A stretch of 64,000 nucleotides of DNA from positions 13,025,001 to 13,089,000 of the forward strand of contig OU015567.1 of assembly GCA_907165135.1 (NCBI GenBank). The letters are read 5' to 3'. This DNA is from Oikopleura dioica (Eukaryota; Chordata; Appendicularia; Copelata; Oikopleuridae). The stretch's first letter is position 1; every line of letters begins with the position of its first letter. The position numbers and the translations under genes were made by a program. The notes below the pieces were generated by a model. The model made no database searches. It saw only the letters and a list, made by a program, of their open reading frames with translations, and was not told the origin of the DNA. Positions 34,932 to 47,309 of the stretch are shown in pieces.

Positions 34932-35482
34932 GGAAGGGTTCCTCTCGTGGTCATTTCGAGAAATGTTCCTCTCGTGGTCATGCACCTCTCGTGGTCATAT
35001 TCCTCTCGTGGTCATGACGTAGAGACTTGCGATCACGGAGCATTTTGATGATAAGTTGGGTCTCCAAGCATTTTTTCAAGGATACTATGAGAAGGTCCAT
35101 TTGATTGAGTTCAATTTTCAATAATTTCAAATAGGAATAAGTTTATTTATTTGCACAAACCAGAAGAAATTCTCTTTAGAATAAGAGGCAAACGTATGAG
35201 GCAAACTATATTAAATGTAATTATCTTTCTCAGGTTTTTCGATTTAAAAAAATTGTTTTCATCAATTCATCTCGATTTTTATTCATCTAAAAACTTAATT
35301 TATGACCTCTTATTATAAATATATAAAGCGTGTAAGCACTATCTTTGAGGAAATTCGGGGGAAATTGGGAGACCCTAACTTTCATAAGCCGGTGAGTAAT
35401 GACCACGAGAGGAATATGACCACGAGAGGAACATGACCACGAGAGGAACATTTCTCGAAATGACCACGAGAGGAACCCTTCC
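34932..35482. mobile_element. 551-bp inverted-repeat element with arrayed CCTCTCGTGGTCAT motifs
   Basis: Both ends begin GGAAGGGTTCCTCTCGTGGTC and are perfect inverted copies for about 50 bp. Each arm carries four copies of the 14-mer CCTCTCGTGGTCAT, so eight copies face each other. Outside the ends the 9-mer ACCTTTTTC is repeated directly (34923-34931 and 35483-35491), a convincing target-site duplication. A 9-bp duplication with long terminal repeats is the pattern of Mutator-like (MULE) non-autonomous elements; the superfamily is an inference. The interior is AT-rich and does not encode a transposase. Confidence 0.85.
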
Positions 35483-38400
35483 ACCTTTTTCATCAACAAT
35501 AACCGTTTAGAAATAGTATGATGAAGACAGTTCGTATTCACGTGTTCGGAGCTTGATAATAAGATTAAAGCAGATTCACCTTTGTGACCCAGCACGGAGC
35601 GGGCCAGCCAGGTAATATTGTCATACGCGGTGATGCGCAAAAACAAGCGGCTAACCTCGAAGGTCAGAGGGGATGAAATTCGTGTGAATTATTTAATTGG
35701 AGCAGTGAAACGGGATTAACTACGAGCTATTTTGAAATATTGGAAAGGATGCAAGTTGCAACATCCTGAATGTAAATCGATCAACGGAAGGGAGCAACGT
35801 CTTTTTACGATTGATTTGGCGAGCCGGCACGATAGTGACAGGAAACTGACACGCAGTCGACGGGAAGCGTTTTTTCCTGAAGTTTGTCGAAATTCTCGAT
35901 CGTCAGCGAAATTAACGAGCAATTTCACTACACAAATCGCCGCTTTCTCCCGAAAATCAAAGAAGATAATAATTTTGTTATCCGAATTTTCGACTTCTCG
36001 GCAATTATTTCATTTTCCGCTGATAAATTGTCAAGTCCGTCACTATTTGCCACATTATCACGGCTTCATCCGTAAATATTTGTTGTTAGCGCTACTGCTC
36101 TGGCGCCCGACCGGTTGACCACGACGCTTCACTGCTCATTTCCGCTCACTTTCAATTCCATTTCCGAGGGCGTTTAAAGCTCAAACAAGCCTCGGTTCAT
36201 TTTTTATGGAACGGGCTTGCCGTGAAATGAGATTATGCAAGTTTTTGGACATTTGTGGGGACATCAACTTCCAGATTTTTCGTTAGACCAGCCCTAAAGA
36301 CCGGTTAGAGACTAATTACTATTGAAATTAAGGCCTTTCAATTTTTTAAATCTATTACGGTAATACAGTCCGTTGAAGCCCCCTAAAGTCCACTAAATGA
36401 GTCAGAATACGATAAGGGAATGAATTCATTTCAGAATGTTATCTTGAACGCATCTTCAAGAGCCAGGCCGAAAAATAGAATAGCTGGAAGTTCCATACTC
36501 CCCGCGAGCTTGAAAGAAAACGTGATCTCCCTCGGAATGCTGGAATAGAAATTCCACTGCAATTGGCACTGGTAAACTCGTGGTTGACTCTGGCATGTGT
36601 TTTTTTCAGGGCGAGTGTGTTTAGAATCGAGTGGAGACGTATTTTGTGGCTTCCGAGTTTGAGGGTTGATATAAAAAAGGGCCTCCTCTCAAGGGGCGGG
36701 GGCGATAATATTATTCTTGTGGTTTTTAAAAGAGCTTTCGGATCTGATTCTTACAATTCTTGACTCATCTCTTCTTAGCCTTGAAAATTGAAAATTCAAG
36801 GAGGGAAATTTCGATTTTGATGAACTTGACGAGCCGTTAGAAAAAATCAAAAAGAACTGCATAAGATGCGGATCGCGCCAGTACCGAGATTGAAGATCTC
36901 CATTTTCGAAAATAAACAGTCTCCGCTCGAGTTTGTTTTCAACGTGCTGAAGATTACTCGTTTTAGGCGGATTTGAAGTTCGTAAATGTTGGGATCTGGA
37001 ACGCACGAGCACTGAAACAGCTTTCGCGAGTTTTGGTTCATTTTTCCGTTCAAAGAGCAGCTATTTCTTACAGAAGTAACTGTATAAGACGCTTTCGCAA
37101 ATTAAATTAGAATATTTGAATCAACACGAGCAATTAATTAAAAAACTCCAAGAAGCAAAAACTTCCGCATCGGAAGTTTCCCTCCACGAATTTAATCAAG
37201 TGCAATTTCCTCCCTTCTTTCTACAAGAAAATCCGGTACATCCCCCGTGCTGAGAAATCTGGGAAGAACATCGACATGGCATTTTGAACTAAAATTTCGC
37301 CGCGAACTTTAGCTAGAAAATTTTGCTTTGTTCCGCTTCGTCGCCCCGATTTAACAGAATTATTACTGTTTCTAGGCACGTGTGCGGCTCTCTTTTTTAT
37401 TCAAGAGTTCATACAGTCGTTGCGAAAATTTGACGTCAAATGCATAATCATGATGGAAAGCGCGAAAAAGCAGCATTGAGAGGCTTACAAATGGTCCCTT
37501 GCCAGATCACTGCTTGCTGGTCTAAAACAATGTCAGATTCTAGAGCTTTATGGAGCAGCGATGCTACGGGAGGCGTTTTTACTGTAGCCGGTCGATCAAT
37601 CAAGCCTGCCTAGATACAATGATAGCTATTGTATTTGACGTAGCCACTTTCAATATCACCGAGACTATCATCCGAATAACCACACAAAAGAAGCTCTGAA
37701 ACACTTTGTTACTGTATATAACTGGAACGGCTCTCATCGTATTTGACAGCGCGTCACTTGGCCAGGCTTTTGTGAAGCTTCCAGTCGGATTTTCCACCGC
37801 CAAGACGCCAAACAGCAAATACTTTACCCTTGTACTCAAACGCGTCTTTTTAGAAAAGGAAGTTACAGTAACGCTTCGATCTAAAAACTCCAGTACTTGA
37901 GAACACTGGCTATTCTGATCCAAAAATGCAGGGACAGAGTCACTTAGCTCGAGTGCTCCTACTCTCCAAAGCCCGATAAAAGCTGCCCCTGTCGCTTATG
38001 CTGGTTATCGAAAAAAAGTACGCGCCACACGCTTATCGCAAAATCCGTTACTTGCGCCACAAGTGCCCCTTATTCTCGTTTTATAATCCGTTTAGCTGAT
38101 AAACAGGAGCTGGTCTGAACTCTATGCCGTTGCGTTATTCTTATCGGAACAGTACAGCGGGAGATATTGCCCTCTAAAAATTACCGTAATGAAAGAAATT
38201 CAGCTTCTAAAGGAAAAACCTTCCCTTAGAAAGGATTTCGGGCCCTTCCTTATGAAATTCCGGCTAGCGGGAAGAAAACACGCCTTGGAGCCCCATAATG
38301 AAGGGCTGATAAAACCAAATTGTCAAATACTGATTCCATCATTCGCCATTTTTTCAGAAAACAACGTCCTTCCGGCATAACTTGGATTCCAATTCAGAGC

Positions 38401-39743
38401 TCACCCGGTGCTTATTTACCCAGACCTACCGCTTATGAACGAGAAACAATGAGAAAAAGGCTGTATCAATAACTTGAGAGGAAGGAAATCTGCTTCATGG
38501 TAACTTAGCTTCTAAAAAGTTTGATTTCCTGATTATAAATAGCCCGGTTTACTACTCATCATCGAAAAATTTCCTCTGGTGATCTTTCATGTGACAAAGC
38601 GAGAAAGCATGGATAGAGATTCCATGGAACCACATGAAAAAGGCGTTAGAAGGCTTCTTCGTGGTTGTCGTGGTGTCGAAAGTGCTCTTTTGTAGGGGCC
38701 CGTTCTATGCTCGAGGAACATGTGTAAAAATACCGTGAGCGCACGGGTTGAAACGCCAAAATATTTGAACAGATTTGAGCCCACTCGATGGAGCTTACCC
38801 AACGAAGATCCTAACAGTTTGTCAGCCAGTGTTACTGTTGTTTCAACTGTTGTCCTCTGTGATCTGCTGATAACAGCCCTGAAAAAAGCGCGTAAGCTTC
38901 TTCTAAAATTGCTCTGAATTTGATTCAAGTGGAACTTACGCAAAGCGCCGCTTGGTCAGATCACATAAACCATCATATTTGACGAAAATTGATTGCGTTC
39001 TCGAGGGCATAATTCTACCCCGAAATATATATGTCCATTCTATAATGGCCAGCTCGCGATTCCGGCTGTCGACTTGCTCAGATTCTTTCGTTACTTGCCA
39101 GGAATTTCGTTCCGTCGCGCATTGTTTCAGTATATTTGCGCAGCTAAAGCTCAGAAAGGAATTCCTGAGTTTGAACAGTCTTTCGCACTGTAACCGTCTT
39201 TATTGTCTCAAATTGGCAATGTAAAAGACGTTGATAGGGAGGTATAAAGCTTTGTGTCGTTCAAAATGATTACGAGTTAAATTCGATGAACAGGTGGTGG
39301 TTCGAACATTCTATCATTTGGTTCTTTTGAAAATGGGACGTTCTTGGTTCGATTTTTATCGGGAGTTCCATAATCAGCATATAAATAGGGGAGATTTCAG
39401 CTTTATCCGAAAGTTTTGATGACTTGTTTTTTCAAAATTATCAAATGAGTCCCTTGTAATTCCAATAGCTTCTACTGGCATATTGCTTGCAATTAATTTA
39501 GGAAATCAAATACTTAAAATTGAATAAATAAAAAAAATTAAATAAACTTGTTCTTCTGAAATTCAGAAGTTCTGAATAATAAAAATGTTGACAGAAACGT
39601 AGATTTTGCAACAAGAGTAATTATTGCTTTGAAAGAAAAATACGCGGTTGGTAATTTTCCAGCGGAAGTTTTGCACACAAGTAAATTTGAAAAGAAAACG
39701 AGCTGATTATAGTCCGCTTTTGACGATAAAGGGCAGTGCTTGG

Positions 39744-39930
39744 GATCAATAGGCTTATTAGATGAAAATTCGGCCCATCTTTATAAGTTAGTGTAGGGGT
39801 CATATGACACAGTTTTGGAAAGCTCAGAAGCTGAGCTTTCATTTGGGCACCATATCAAGGGGTCTGGTTTATGACCCCTAAACTAAGCTAGAAAAATGGG
39901 CCAAGTTTTCATCTAATAAGCCTAGGGATC
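39744..39930. repeat. 187-bp inverted repeat (hairpin, MITE-like)
   Basis: Arms 39744-39808 and 39868-39930 are inverted copies at roughly 80 percent, sharing AGGCTTATTAGATGAAAA, GGCCCAT and GGGGTCAT. The loop contains a second perfect palindrome, GAAAGCTCAGAAGCTGAGCTTTC (39819-39841, 23 bases including the complete stem). No clear target duplication at the borders. It may be a small mobile element or a folded transcript source. Confidence 0.6.
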
Positions 39931-40208
39931 AAACGAAGTCGGTAAATGGGAACGACCTTACACAACGATTACGCCCGTTTTCATACACAGCTGGTTTGGC
40001 TAAAATCTACTGTTTTAGCGTTTGTTTAAAAATTTTGAAGGGACACGCGAGAAAGGGGATTTTTCGGAAATCTTGTTCAAATATTTTTCTCCCTTTCTTG
40101 GGGCGACAAGTGACATTACACGTCTGCTAGTGTTTGCGCCGATGTCTGCAAATGTCAGTAAGTTCAAGCCACGTAACATGCGTCCAGCAATTTTTGAGTC
40201 ATGCTTAA

Positions 40209-40949
40209 GGGACCCCGCCGACCGAGCTCCGCGCGCTTCTCGCTCTTTTACTCTCACTCTTCAGTTGGTTTAATTCTTTCGATTATCGTGATTTTTGTAC
40301 ACAAACTAATCTTTTATGCTCTTTCATCTCCATTTCTTAAAATTTTCATAGCATTTTGCTACGCTGAGTTAGGGCGAAAACATTGGCGCTCGATTTCAAG
40401 TGTACATAAGTACTCGAATTATTCGGATTGACACTTCGAGACTACCCTCATTGAAAAGCCCGTGCCTTCTTGCATAAGGCCTACTTATTGAGATTAAATT
40501 ATAATTTATGCAGCTCTCGTAATCGAGCGGTAAATAAAGGTTCTTCTGACCAGCGCAGCGGAATCCCGCGCCAACAGTGTAAAATGCCCGTATTTCACGC
40601 CGAGCGCTCCAGGTGACCCGCATTAATCCCACGATAATCGGATGAGTAAACTCTTCCGGGAAATCTCAATAAGTAAGCCTTATGCAAGAAGGCACGGGCT
40701 TTTCAATGAGGGTAGTCTCGAAGTGTCAATCCGAATAATTCGAGTACTTATGTACACTTGAAATCGAGCGCCAATGTTTTCGCCCTAACTCAGCGTAGCA
40801 ATAAGCTATGAAAATTTTAAGAAATGGAGATGAAAGAGCATAAAAGATTAGTTATTGTACAAAAATCACGATAATTGAAAAATTAAACCAGGTGAATAGT
40901 GAGAGTGAAAAAGAGCGAGAAGCGCGCGGAGCTCGGTCGGCGGGGTCCC
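40209..40949. mobile_element. 741-bp foldback element with ~287-bp arms, TTAA borders
   Basis: Left arm 40209-40495 and right arm 40662-40949 are inverted copies with only scattered mismatches. The ends are GGGACCCCGCCGACCGAG, and TTAA lies directly outside both (40205-40208, 40950-40953). The central 166 bp is unique. There is no transposase frame. The near-identity of the arms indicates recent insertion or conversion. A transcript across it would fold into a long double-stranded RNA. The TTAA target resembles piggyBac-type insertion, but the terminal sequence differs from the element at 4836. Confidence 0.85.
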
Positions 40950-41321
40950 TTAATTAATCAACACAATTTATTAACATTACTTTTAAAGGCCACCATAAGT
41001 TTTCTTTTACGAAAAAGCTATTATTAGAACGACTGCGAAAAATGTCAAGATATTCAAAAAGGGATGAAGTATCGAATGATCCCTGTAATTAGCGAGGCCT
41101 TTTCCTCAAGTGGCCAATTTGATTCAGCCCCAGGCGCAATCTCCCAAATCGCCTGGAGGGTGTGATTGAACTAGATTTTCCGCCTTGACCACCCGTGGAC
41201 GAGGCACTTCCTTTGAACTTTTACTGCTCCGAATTTCATTTTTTGAAAAGTACTTTTTGAAGCAGATGCGATTTTACGCGAAAGAGAGTTGATGAAGCTT
41301 TGAAAAACTGCTCTGAGAAGG

Positions 41322-44300
41322 ATGAAAGCAAATTTTGCGAAAGTGCTGCTTTTGCTTTTGGGTGAGATTTATATTCGAGCGTGTATAATTGTAGAAACAA
41401 GAAGGATGTAAGAACGAAATTACGGTACTTCTATTGCCACAATAGTGAATGTATAAATATGATAATTAACTCACGTTCTTGTCGAAACGCTCTATTTACT
41501 AAACTGTACTTCCAAGGAGGAATGCTCGTGAGCTAATTTGATCTTTAGGGCCAATTTTAGCAGAAGACGCCAGTTTCGCATCCGGTGATTACGAACTTTT
41601 TCCGGATCTGGAGTTTTCCGGCGATGATTATGAAATTCTAACGTACGAGACGAACCACGGCATTCTTCAGGAAACTACACAACTTGGGAAAGAAAGCCTG
41701 GAAAGTTTTACTCCCGTTGAGTTTTCCCATAAGTCGACGCAAGGTTTAATGAGCAATAAAAGCGAAAGTAAAGAACATTTTTAATAGAACGCGACTGCGG
41801 GGGCTTGGGAATCGTGTTCAATGACGAGGGCGACAAATTCTGGGTGAACGAGGGCATCGAGCAGCTGCGAACTTTGCTCAAGGCATGCTCGTTCTTTTAG
41901 AGGTCGATTTTAATTCTGAATTCAAGGCGATCGAACGCTATAAATCGCTTCACCTGACGATCGTGCGCGTTTCTTGGAACAAGCCAGACGGGAAAAGGTG
42001 CGAGAAAAGAATGAGACTTTATAGAATCAGCGAAATAATCGATCGATTCAAAATTAAAATTTGGCGATTTGAATTGATATTGCTCGACCTTTTTAATGAC
42101 TAAGAATCTTCGATGGGCTCATAAGAACTGCTCCTCAGCTTTTTGATCATGTGATTGGCAAGATTGACTTGAATATTGCAATAGGTAGGGATTCAACATC
42201 TTTTCCTTGGTAATTGATCTCAAGGCTCTCCGTTCGGATACAGCAGCGAGCTCTTCGACTCTTTGAAAGAGAGCAACAACTTGTACGATAGTCCAATTAT
42301 CATCTCAAAGACGCACTCGCCGTTTCGAAAGAAGACCGAAGTGGCAATCGAGAAGTACACTCGCGAGCTGGTTCCACTCAAGTGCAAGAATTTTCACGAA
42401 TGCGACGTTGGCCTTGAGCAGCTGCATATTATCATCTCGGGTAAAGTTATCATCATTTTTACGTGACATTTTCTGCTTTACTCTTTCCTCTTATTAATCT
42501 AGGACCACCAGGGGATTACCTCGAAAATACCGCGCATTCTTCAATCTGGCGAGAATCAATTCGCACCGTGCAAAAACTCCTCCATGATCTCAGCTCTTTA
42601 CGGACCATCGTCAGCGTTTGGATCCCTTCATCTAAAAGCGTTTCAGGATTTGCTAGAGAGTTCAGAAAGCAAGGCGAAGATGTGATTTTGTTCGGAAAAC
42701 TTTGCGAAAAAGCTCCCAGCTAATTTGGAACCTGGACTTTTTGCCAGCGGTTCCGAGGCTAACCAAGGTCAGGGGATCAAAAAACAAAAATTGTCAATTT
42801 TTTAGGAGGTAGAGACGCTTGTTGGCTTCATCGAGCGAGATATGAAAGATTCAACGGGAGTTATTGGAATTATCTCTTTTGAAACATCGCCTTCTCTAAA
42901 TCTTCCCGGAAGTATTCCTGTCTTTGTCTCAATAACTTCCAATGACGTTGTTCAAATTCCCTCTGTCAACGTCGATAAAGAGTTTTTCAACGACAGAGAC
43001 GGTTTCATTGCTGCCATTTCTGACTTAGGTTAGTTTTGCTGAAAAAATATTTTATGAAAAGTTTAAGTTCGAAAGGACCCTGGCACCTTATTTCAAGAAG
43101 AGAAGACTACCACGCCGACAGTGATTGAAGACAGGAAAATAATTCAATGGAGCTTGTGGACGCAAAATTTCAGCAGAGGAGACAAGACAAATTGTTTTAC
43201 CCACCAAAACGACCTTTTCTTCCGACAAAATATCAGAAACGCGAGGGATGGAACTGAAACACCTCTTGAAACAGCTTTGCATCCGATAAAAATGGGAGAG
43301 TTCGGTCTTGAAAACATCCATATTTACTTCAAAATGAAGCCTTATTTTTATTTGTGAGTTTTCCGACCTCAAATAAGAATGCAAAAGTGTTGAAAGCAGA
43401 AGTAGATGGAGAATACGAGATAAAAATGGTGATTCAAAATGAAAAACACGCATCGAAGCAAAGAGCCGAGTTGAAAAACTGTTTTTCCGTGAGGCCTGAT
43501 CCAGAGATACTGGCACTCAAAAAAGAGCGCAATCGATGTTGCGATACAGAAATAACTTGCCAAGGTACTTGAGCTTCGATTCTCGTATTTAATTTTTAAG
43601 CCGTCAATCATGATCCAGATAGTCGTATAATTTACGAATTCGACATGAAGATTTCCCGAGCGACGGTGACCAAACCTTGCCCAAACTGCTCAGAGCCATC
43701 GATGATTTTAACTCAGTGGCACGGGACCCCAAACCGTCGTCGCTTCCGTGACAGCAATCAGTGCGTTGGAGACTTGTCTTTCGAAGACTACAGCACTATT
43801 TGCTGTGAAAATACAGAATGGTACTCGTGCAAAAATGGACTTGTGATGGAAAAGATTCAATCAGCGAGAAAGGATCTTTGGTCTTTTATTGGAATCGAGC
43901 AGGAGCAAGGAGGCAAACCACCTCTTATTTTTGGAGTAAAAAAGGGAAGTTTTATATTTCGGCTCGATCGGACTCGAATTTCTTCAAAAATAAAGGACTG
44001 GATTTAAAATTTTCTTTTTTATATAAAAGAGCATTTTTATCTGAGAAAAGGGGGCTGTGCTCTGAAGCCTGAAGACATAGACGAGTACAAAGTATGCGAC
44101 GAAAATGGAGAGCAAGTGTATGTTCTCTGGCGGCAAAATGTTACTGAAAGTGAGGAACTGATAGACAAGTGGGTGCGCTGGCGATATGAGATCAAGGTTA
44201 GCGATTTTGTTGTCCTCAAATGACTATTTTTAGTGGTCAAAATATCACAAGACAAAAAGGACTTACCACCCAACACCGGCCTTTTTAAAAATTTCAATGA

Positions 44301-45223
44301 ATGACAAAATTATCATCGATTCTGCTTCTCTGAGTCCAGATCTGTTTATGGGCAGAAACGACGAAGTCTTACCGTATTTCAAAGTCGGAATTTATAACTC
44401 AGACGGATCTGCTGAAGGAGGAGAAAATGCAGAAGTGACCATTCGAAAGTACAGAGAAAGCTTATTGAAGATGGAAGCCGAAGAAATTATAGAAGAAAAA
44501 GTGGAAGTCCAAATTCAAGAAGAAACCAACGAGGTGTACATTGTTGATTTAGAAGCTGGATCAGGAGAGCGAGACGAAATGTTAGCGGAAAAGTAAGATT
44601 TCCTAAAAATGCTCATATCTCGACTTTTTAGTGTGACAACGACGAAAACGGTTACATCTACTACAGAAGCTCCTATTCCGGTTGATCTTGTTGCCGCACC
44701 AAGCAAATCAAGAAAGAGAGACAAAGAAAAATGTAGAAATGGCAAGAAAAAACTGGGTCCCGACGGAGAATGCGTCAAACTCTCAAAAGAAGAGCGCAGA
44801 AGACTTCGAAAAGAAGGCAAAATTCGAAAGCCAAGAGAGGCAGAGGAAATTGCGAAGCCAAAACTGCCACGTTCGAAGGCGACAAATATGCTCCGCTTCA
44901 AAGATTTAACGCATGTGAATTCTACTTTCGAGTTCTTACCCACTGAATACGGGAGAGAGAACGAAAGATGTGTGTTGCAGCCTTTTGGAACTTCGATATC
45001 GCATAATTTGAACAGGGAGCTCTCAGCGGGCTTTCGAGATATGGGCTACGGTAAATAATGAGCGACACTTGAATAGTCATATTAATGATCATTTTCAGAA
45101 AGAAAAGAAACTAAGGCGATAGTTAATGCGCTCGTGAATGCCTTGACTGCCAATGATAGAAGAATTCAGCGCCTCGAAGACTTGCTTGTCCGGCTTCAAA
45201 GTGACGATGCGGACGACTTTTGA
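41322..45223 (+). CDS. Large secreted protein with C-terminal polysaccharide-lyase-like domain
   Basis: Starts with a signal peptide (MKANFAKVLLLLLG). Exons as read: 41322-41361, 41549-41743, 41788-41882, 41927-41997, 42105-42184, 42225-42440, about 42503-42673, 42720-42767, 42806-43028, 43068-43564, then several exons from 43601 to the stop at 45221. The N-terminal half is unrecognised but globular (GGLGIVFNDEGDKFWVNEG, YGPSSAFGSLHLKAF, VIGIISFETSPSL). The part from 43068 to about 44400 resembles the concanavalin-like polysaccharide lyase fold (heparin lyase I-like, Pfam Polysacc_lyase type): YEFDMKISR, ILTQWHGTPN, WVRWRYEIKWS, and YFKVGIYNSDG. A charged tail (KSRKRDKEKCRNGKKK) and a coiled coil end it. 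Introns 41883-41926 and 42674-42719 use GC donors. Two homopolymer slips (A run at 42572, T run near 43345-43353) break the frame. Activity is not established. Confidence 0.65.
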
Positions 45224-45438
45224 TAGAACTTCAATTATTTATTTCTGTTTATCGGTGTAGCAGTAAAATATTTTCATACGATCATAAAAAGCATTCGATC
45301 CACTCTTTATTTGAACTACCAATTTTATATTGATGCGCAAGTTTAGTTTTGAAGCATTGTTACTTATTTACATTTGTGAAATCATGGACGTCAGGGTTGC
45401 TGATTTTCGGCAGTTCAGTCAACTATCGGTTGGTAAGT

Positions 45439-46665
45439 TTAACGGTAAGAATAGCCAGTTGCAGCGCCGCGAGTCTTAGTCTTCGCTTGAGCATATGTCG
45501 GCAGAATTTCAGACGCTGATGATTCTCTCTTTTTCATAAAAAGAACAACAATCGTTATCACAATCCCAATAGCCAAAACGATTCCACCAGCGGCTAAAGT
45601 TTATTGTCAAAAAGATGCCTTAGGCGGAAGCTTTGTAACAAGCTCCTTTACTTCTGTACGAGTTAGAAAGAATCTTTACCTGATCCGGCAATTTTAGGGT
45701 CAACCTTTGGCCGTGGACAGTTGACTCCTTCTTCTTCGCATCCGTTGATAGCTCCTTTACAAGTAGCTTTCGAGCCGTTTATGACACAACTTCCAGGTTT
45801 GACTACTTCTGGACAGGCTACTGGATTTATGTCGTTTATGTCATCGTCATAATAATCGACCGATTTGAGATCATTCAGGTTCGTATTTACTTGCGTCTTT
45901 TTCTTCAGAACTGGTTCTCTCCATTTCAATATCGGGCTATTTTCAGATGTACTGAACACAGTGATGCAGAGGTTTGTGCTCTCAATGGATTCGCCACACC
46001 AGTTCAGCGTTAACGGAACGTTCGATGTTGAGTTAACAGCAACAAAATTGTCTCTGAATTTAAATTTGTTTCGTGAGCGTGCTGACAAAGAAGCGATTCT
46101 CTACCTGCTTCCCCAGCCGTTTTTCCCGAAGCAATTTTGAGCAACAGAATATTCAATCAAAAATTCGTCTGCGTTAGAAACACTTTCAAAGTGAAAGGCC
46201 ATTTCGTAATCGTTATCGATAATTTCAAGTTTTTCGAATGGAAATTGAATTTTGGTTTTTCCAACGAGGCCCTGTTCAAATTCGGGGTACATTTCTACTC
46301 CGACGCAGGGGTCACGCAGCTCGAGAACAGAACTAATGAAACAGTTGTCTTCGACTTTGGGAAATTCTTGGTTTTCAGTGATGTATTGTTGCATGGCGAG
46401 CATCAGAGCCAAATCGACGTGGATGTCATCGAAGCTGGCAATGTCGTCAAGTGCATTCCATTCAATGTTGAACTCGTTTTTTATTCTTTCATGAAAAACC
46501 GCAAGTTCTTTCCTCTGCGTTCTTTTAAGCAAACTGTCGTTGATGATGTCAAGTGGACCAAGATGTTCTTTTTTTGTGGTAAGTTTCCCTCAAGTACGGC
46601 CTCACTCTATTGATATTTCCGACATCGGAATATTCCCACTCTATTCTGTAGATTTCGTTCATCAT
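45439..46665 (-). CDS. Type I single-pass membrane protein, unrecognised
   Basis: Minus-strand exons about 46665-46105, 46053-45680 and 45593-45439 join in phase. The last exon encodes one membrane helix (GGIVLAIGIVITIVVLF) followed by a basic cytoplasmic tail (MKKRESSASEILPTYAQAK). The ectodomain has paired cysteines and an acidic stretch (YYDDDINDINPVACPEVV, CPRPKVDPKIAG). The first exon shows a frame slip at a seven-base A run (plus-strand T run 46569-46575); with one base removed, the ATG at 46665 joins the rest. No signal peptide is visible at that ATG, so an upstream exon may be missing. It is convergent with the lyase-like gene, with 215 bp between the stops. A ZP-like or other cell-surface role is possible but not shown. 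Confidence 0.6.
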
Positions 46666-47309
46666 TTTGTCTCTTTATTTTTCCGTTTTTTTTATTTGAG
46701 AAATTGATTATTTGCCGCTTTTTATATTTTCTAGCTCTGATTCATCTAATGGATAAGTACGGAAACTAAGCCCACTCAACTCGTGAGAATCTTCCTTTGC
46801 CTTTTTATTGTAAAAATAGTGTAGCCCGAAGTTACCGAAGAAATATTTTTTGGTAGTATTTAAATTTTAACTTCTCAATTGGAACAATTATCTAAATAAA
46901 TGATACATAATGCATCTTTACTCAAGGAGAGAGGGAAATTTTAGTCAGAATTGAAAATTCTTTGTCGATGAGTTTAGCTGAAATGAGGTCGGCTCATAAT
47001 TTTTTACAACCTTTTTAACAATTACTTGGTTTTTTTGTATTAGTGTATTGAGATTCTCAATTCGAGACCTTTTCTCATAAGAAGACGTTGCCGGGATAAT
47101 GCGTCAAGCACTCAAAAGAAGATCAGAGGAGACTTCGAAAAGTAGATTATTATTTATTTTGTTTGGTCAAATCAACTTTTTTCCAGGTCTGATTATTTTT
47201 CCTTCGTTTTCCGGTTTGACACCTATACCGACATAAAAAGAAGACTCACTTTCATTTCCTCATCATTTGCTTTTTACAAGATTTTCTTTCATCGAAATTT
47301 TTTTCAAAA
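46666..47309. other. Intergenic, no gene seen
   Basis: AT-rich stretch between the membrane-protein start and the first tiny membrane protein. It would hold promoters for both directions. No conserved frame or RNA gene recognised. Confidence 0.3.

Larger units (their letters stand above)
32245..41321. other. 9 kb gene-poor block with inverted-repeat elements
   Basis: No protein-coding exon chain was found. The block contains at least three inverted-repeat elements (34932-35482, 39744-39930, 40209-40949), described separately. The rest is AT-rich sequence with scattered short frames and no phase-matched splice partners. Confidence 0.4.

Noticed and set aside
34932-35482. CRISPR-like array of CCTCTCGTGGTCAT repeats
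   Set aside because: The copies are in mirror orientation in the arms of an inverted repeat with a target duplication, in a eukaryotic genome; this is a transposon end structure.
35287-35646. Minus-strand frame of 119 codons at 35.3-35.6 kb
   Set aside because: It spans the arrayed 14-mer motifs of the inverted-repeat element, so it is repeat-derived.
36689-37053. Two overlapping minus-strand frames (possible small gene)
   Set aside because: The frames conflict with each other and no neighbouring exon joins either; too weak to call.
39295-39310. GGTTCGAA, resembling a tRNA B box
   Set aside because: No acceptor stem, anticodon arm or A box at the right distance; no tRNA gene was found in the window.
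40022-40632. Frames inside the 741-bp foldback element
   Set aside because: They read through the terminal inverted repeat and have mirrored counterparts; products of the palindrome, not genes.
43088-43516. Minus-strand 142-codon frame opposite the lyase-like gene
   Set aside because: The plus strand has the spliced, signal-bearing gene; the minus frame has no independent support.
46137-46613. Plus-strand 158-codon frame opposite the type I membrane protein
   Set aside because: Shadow of the minus-strand exon, which continues in phase to exons encoding a membrane span.
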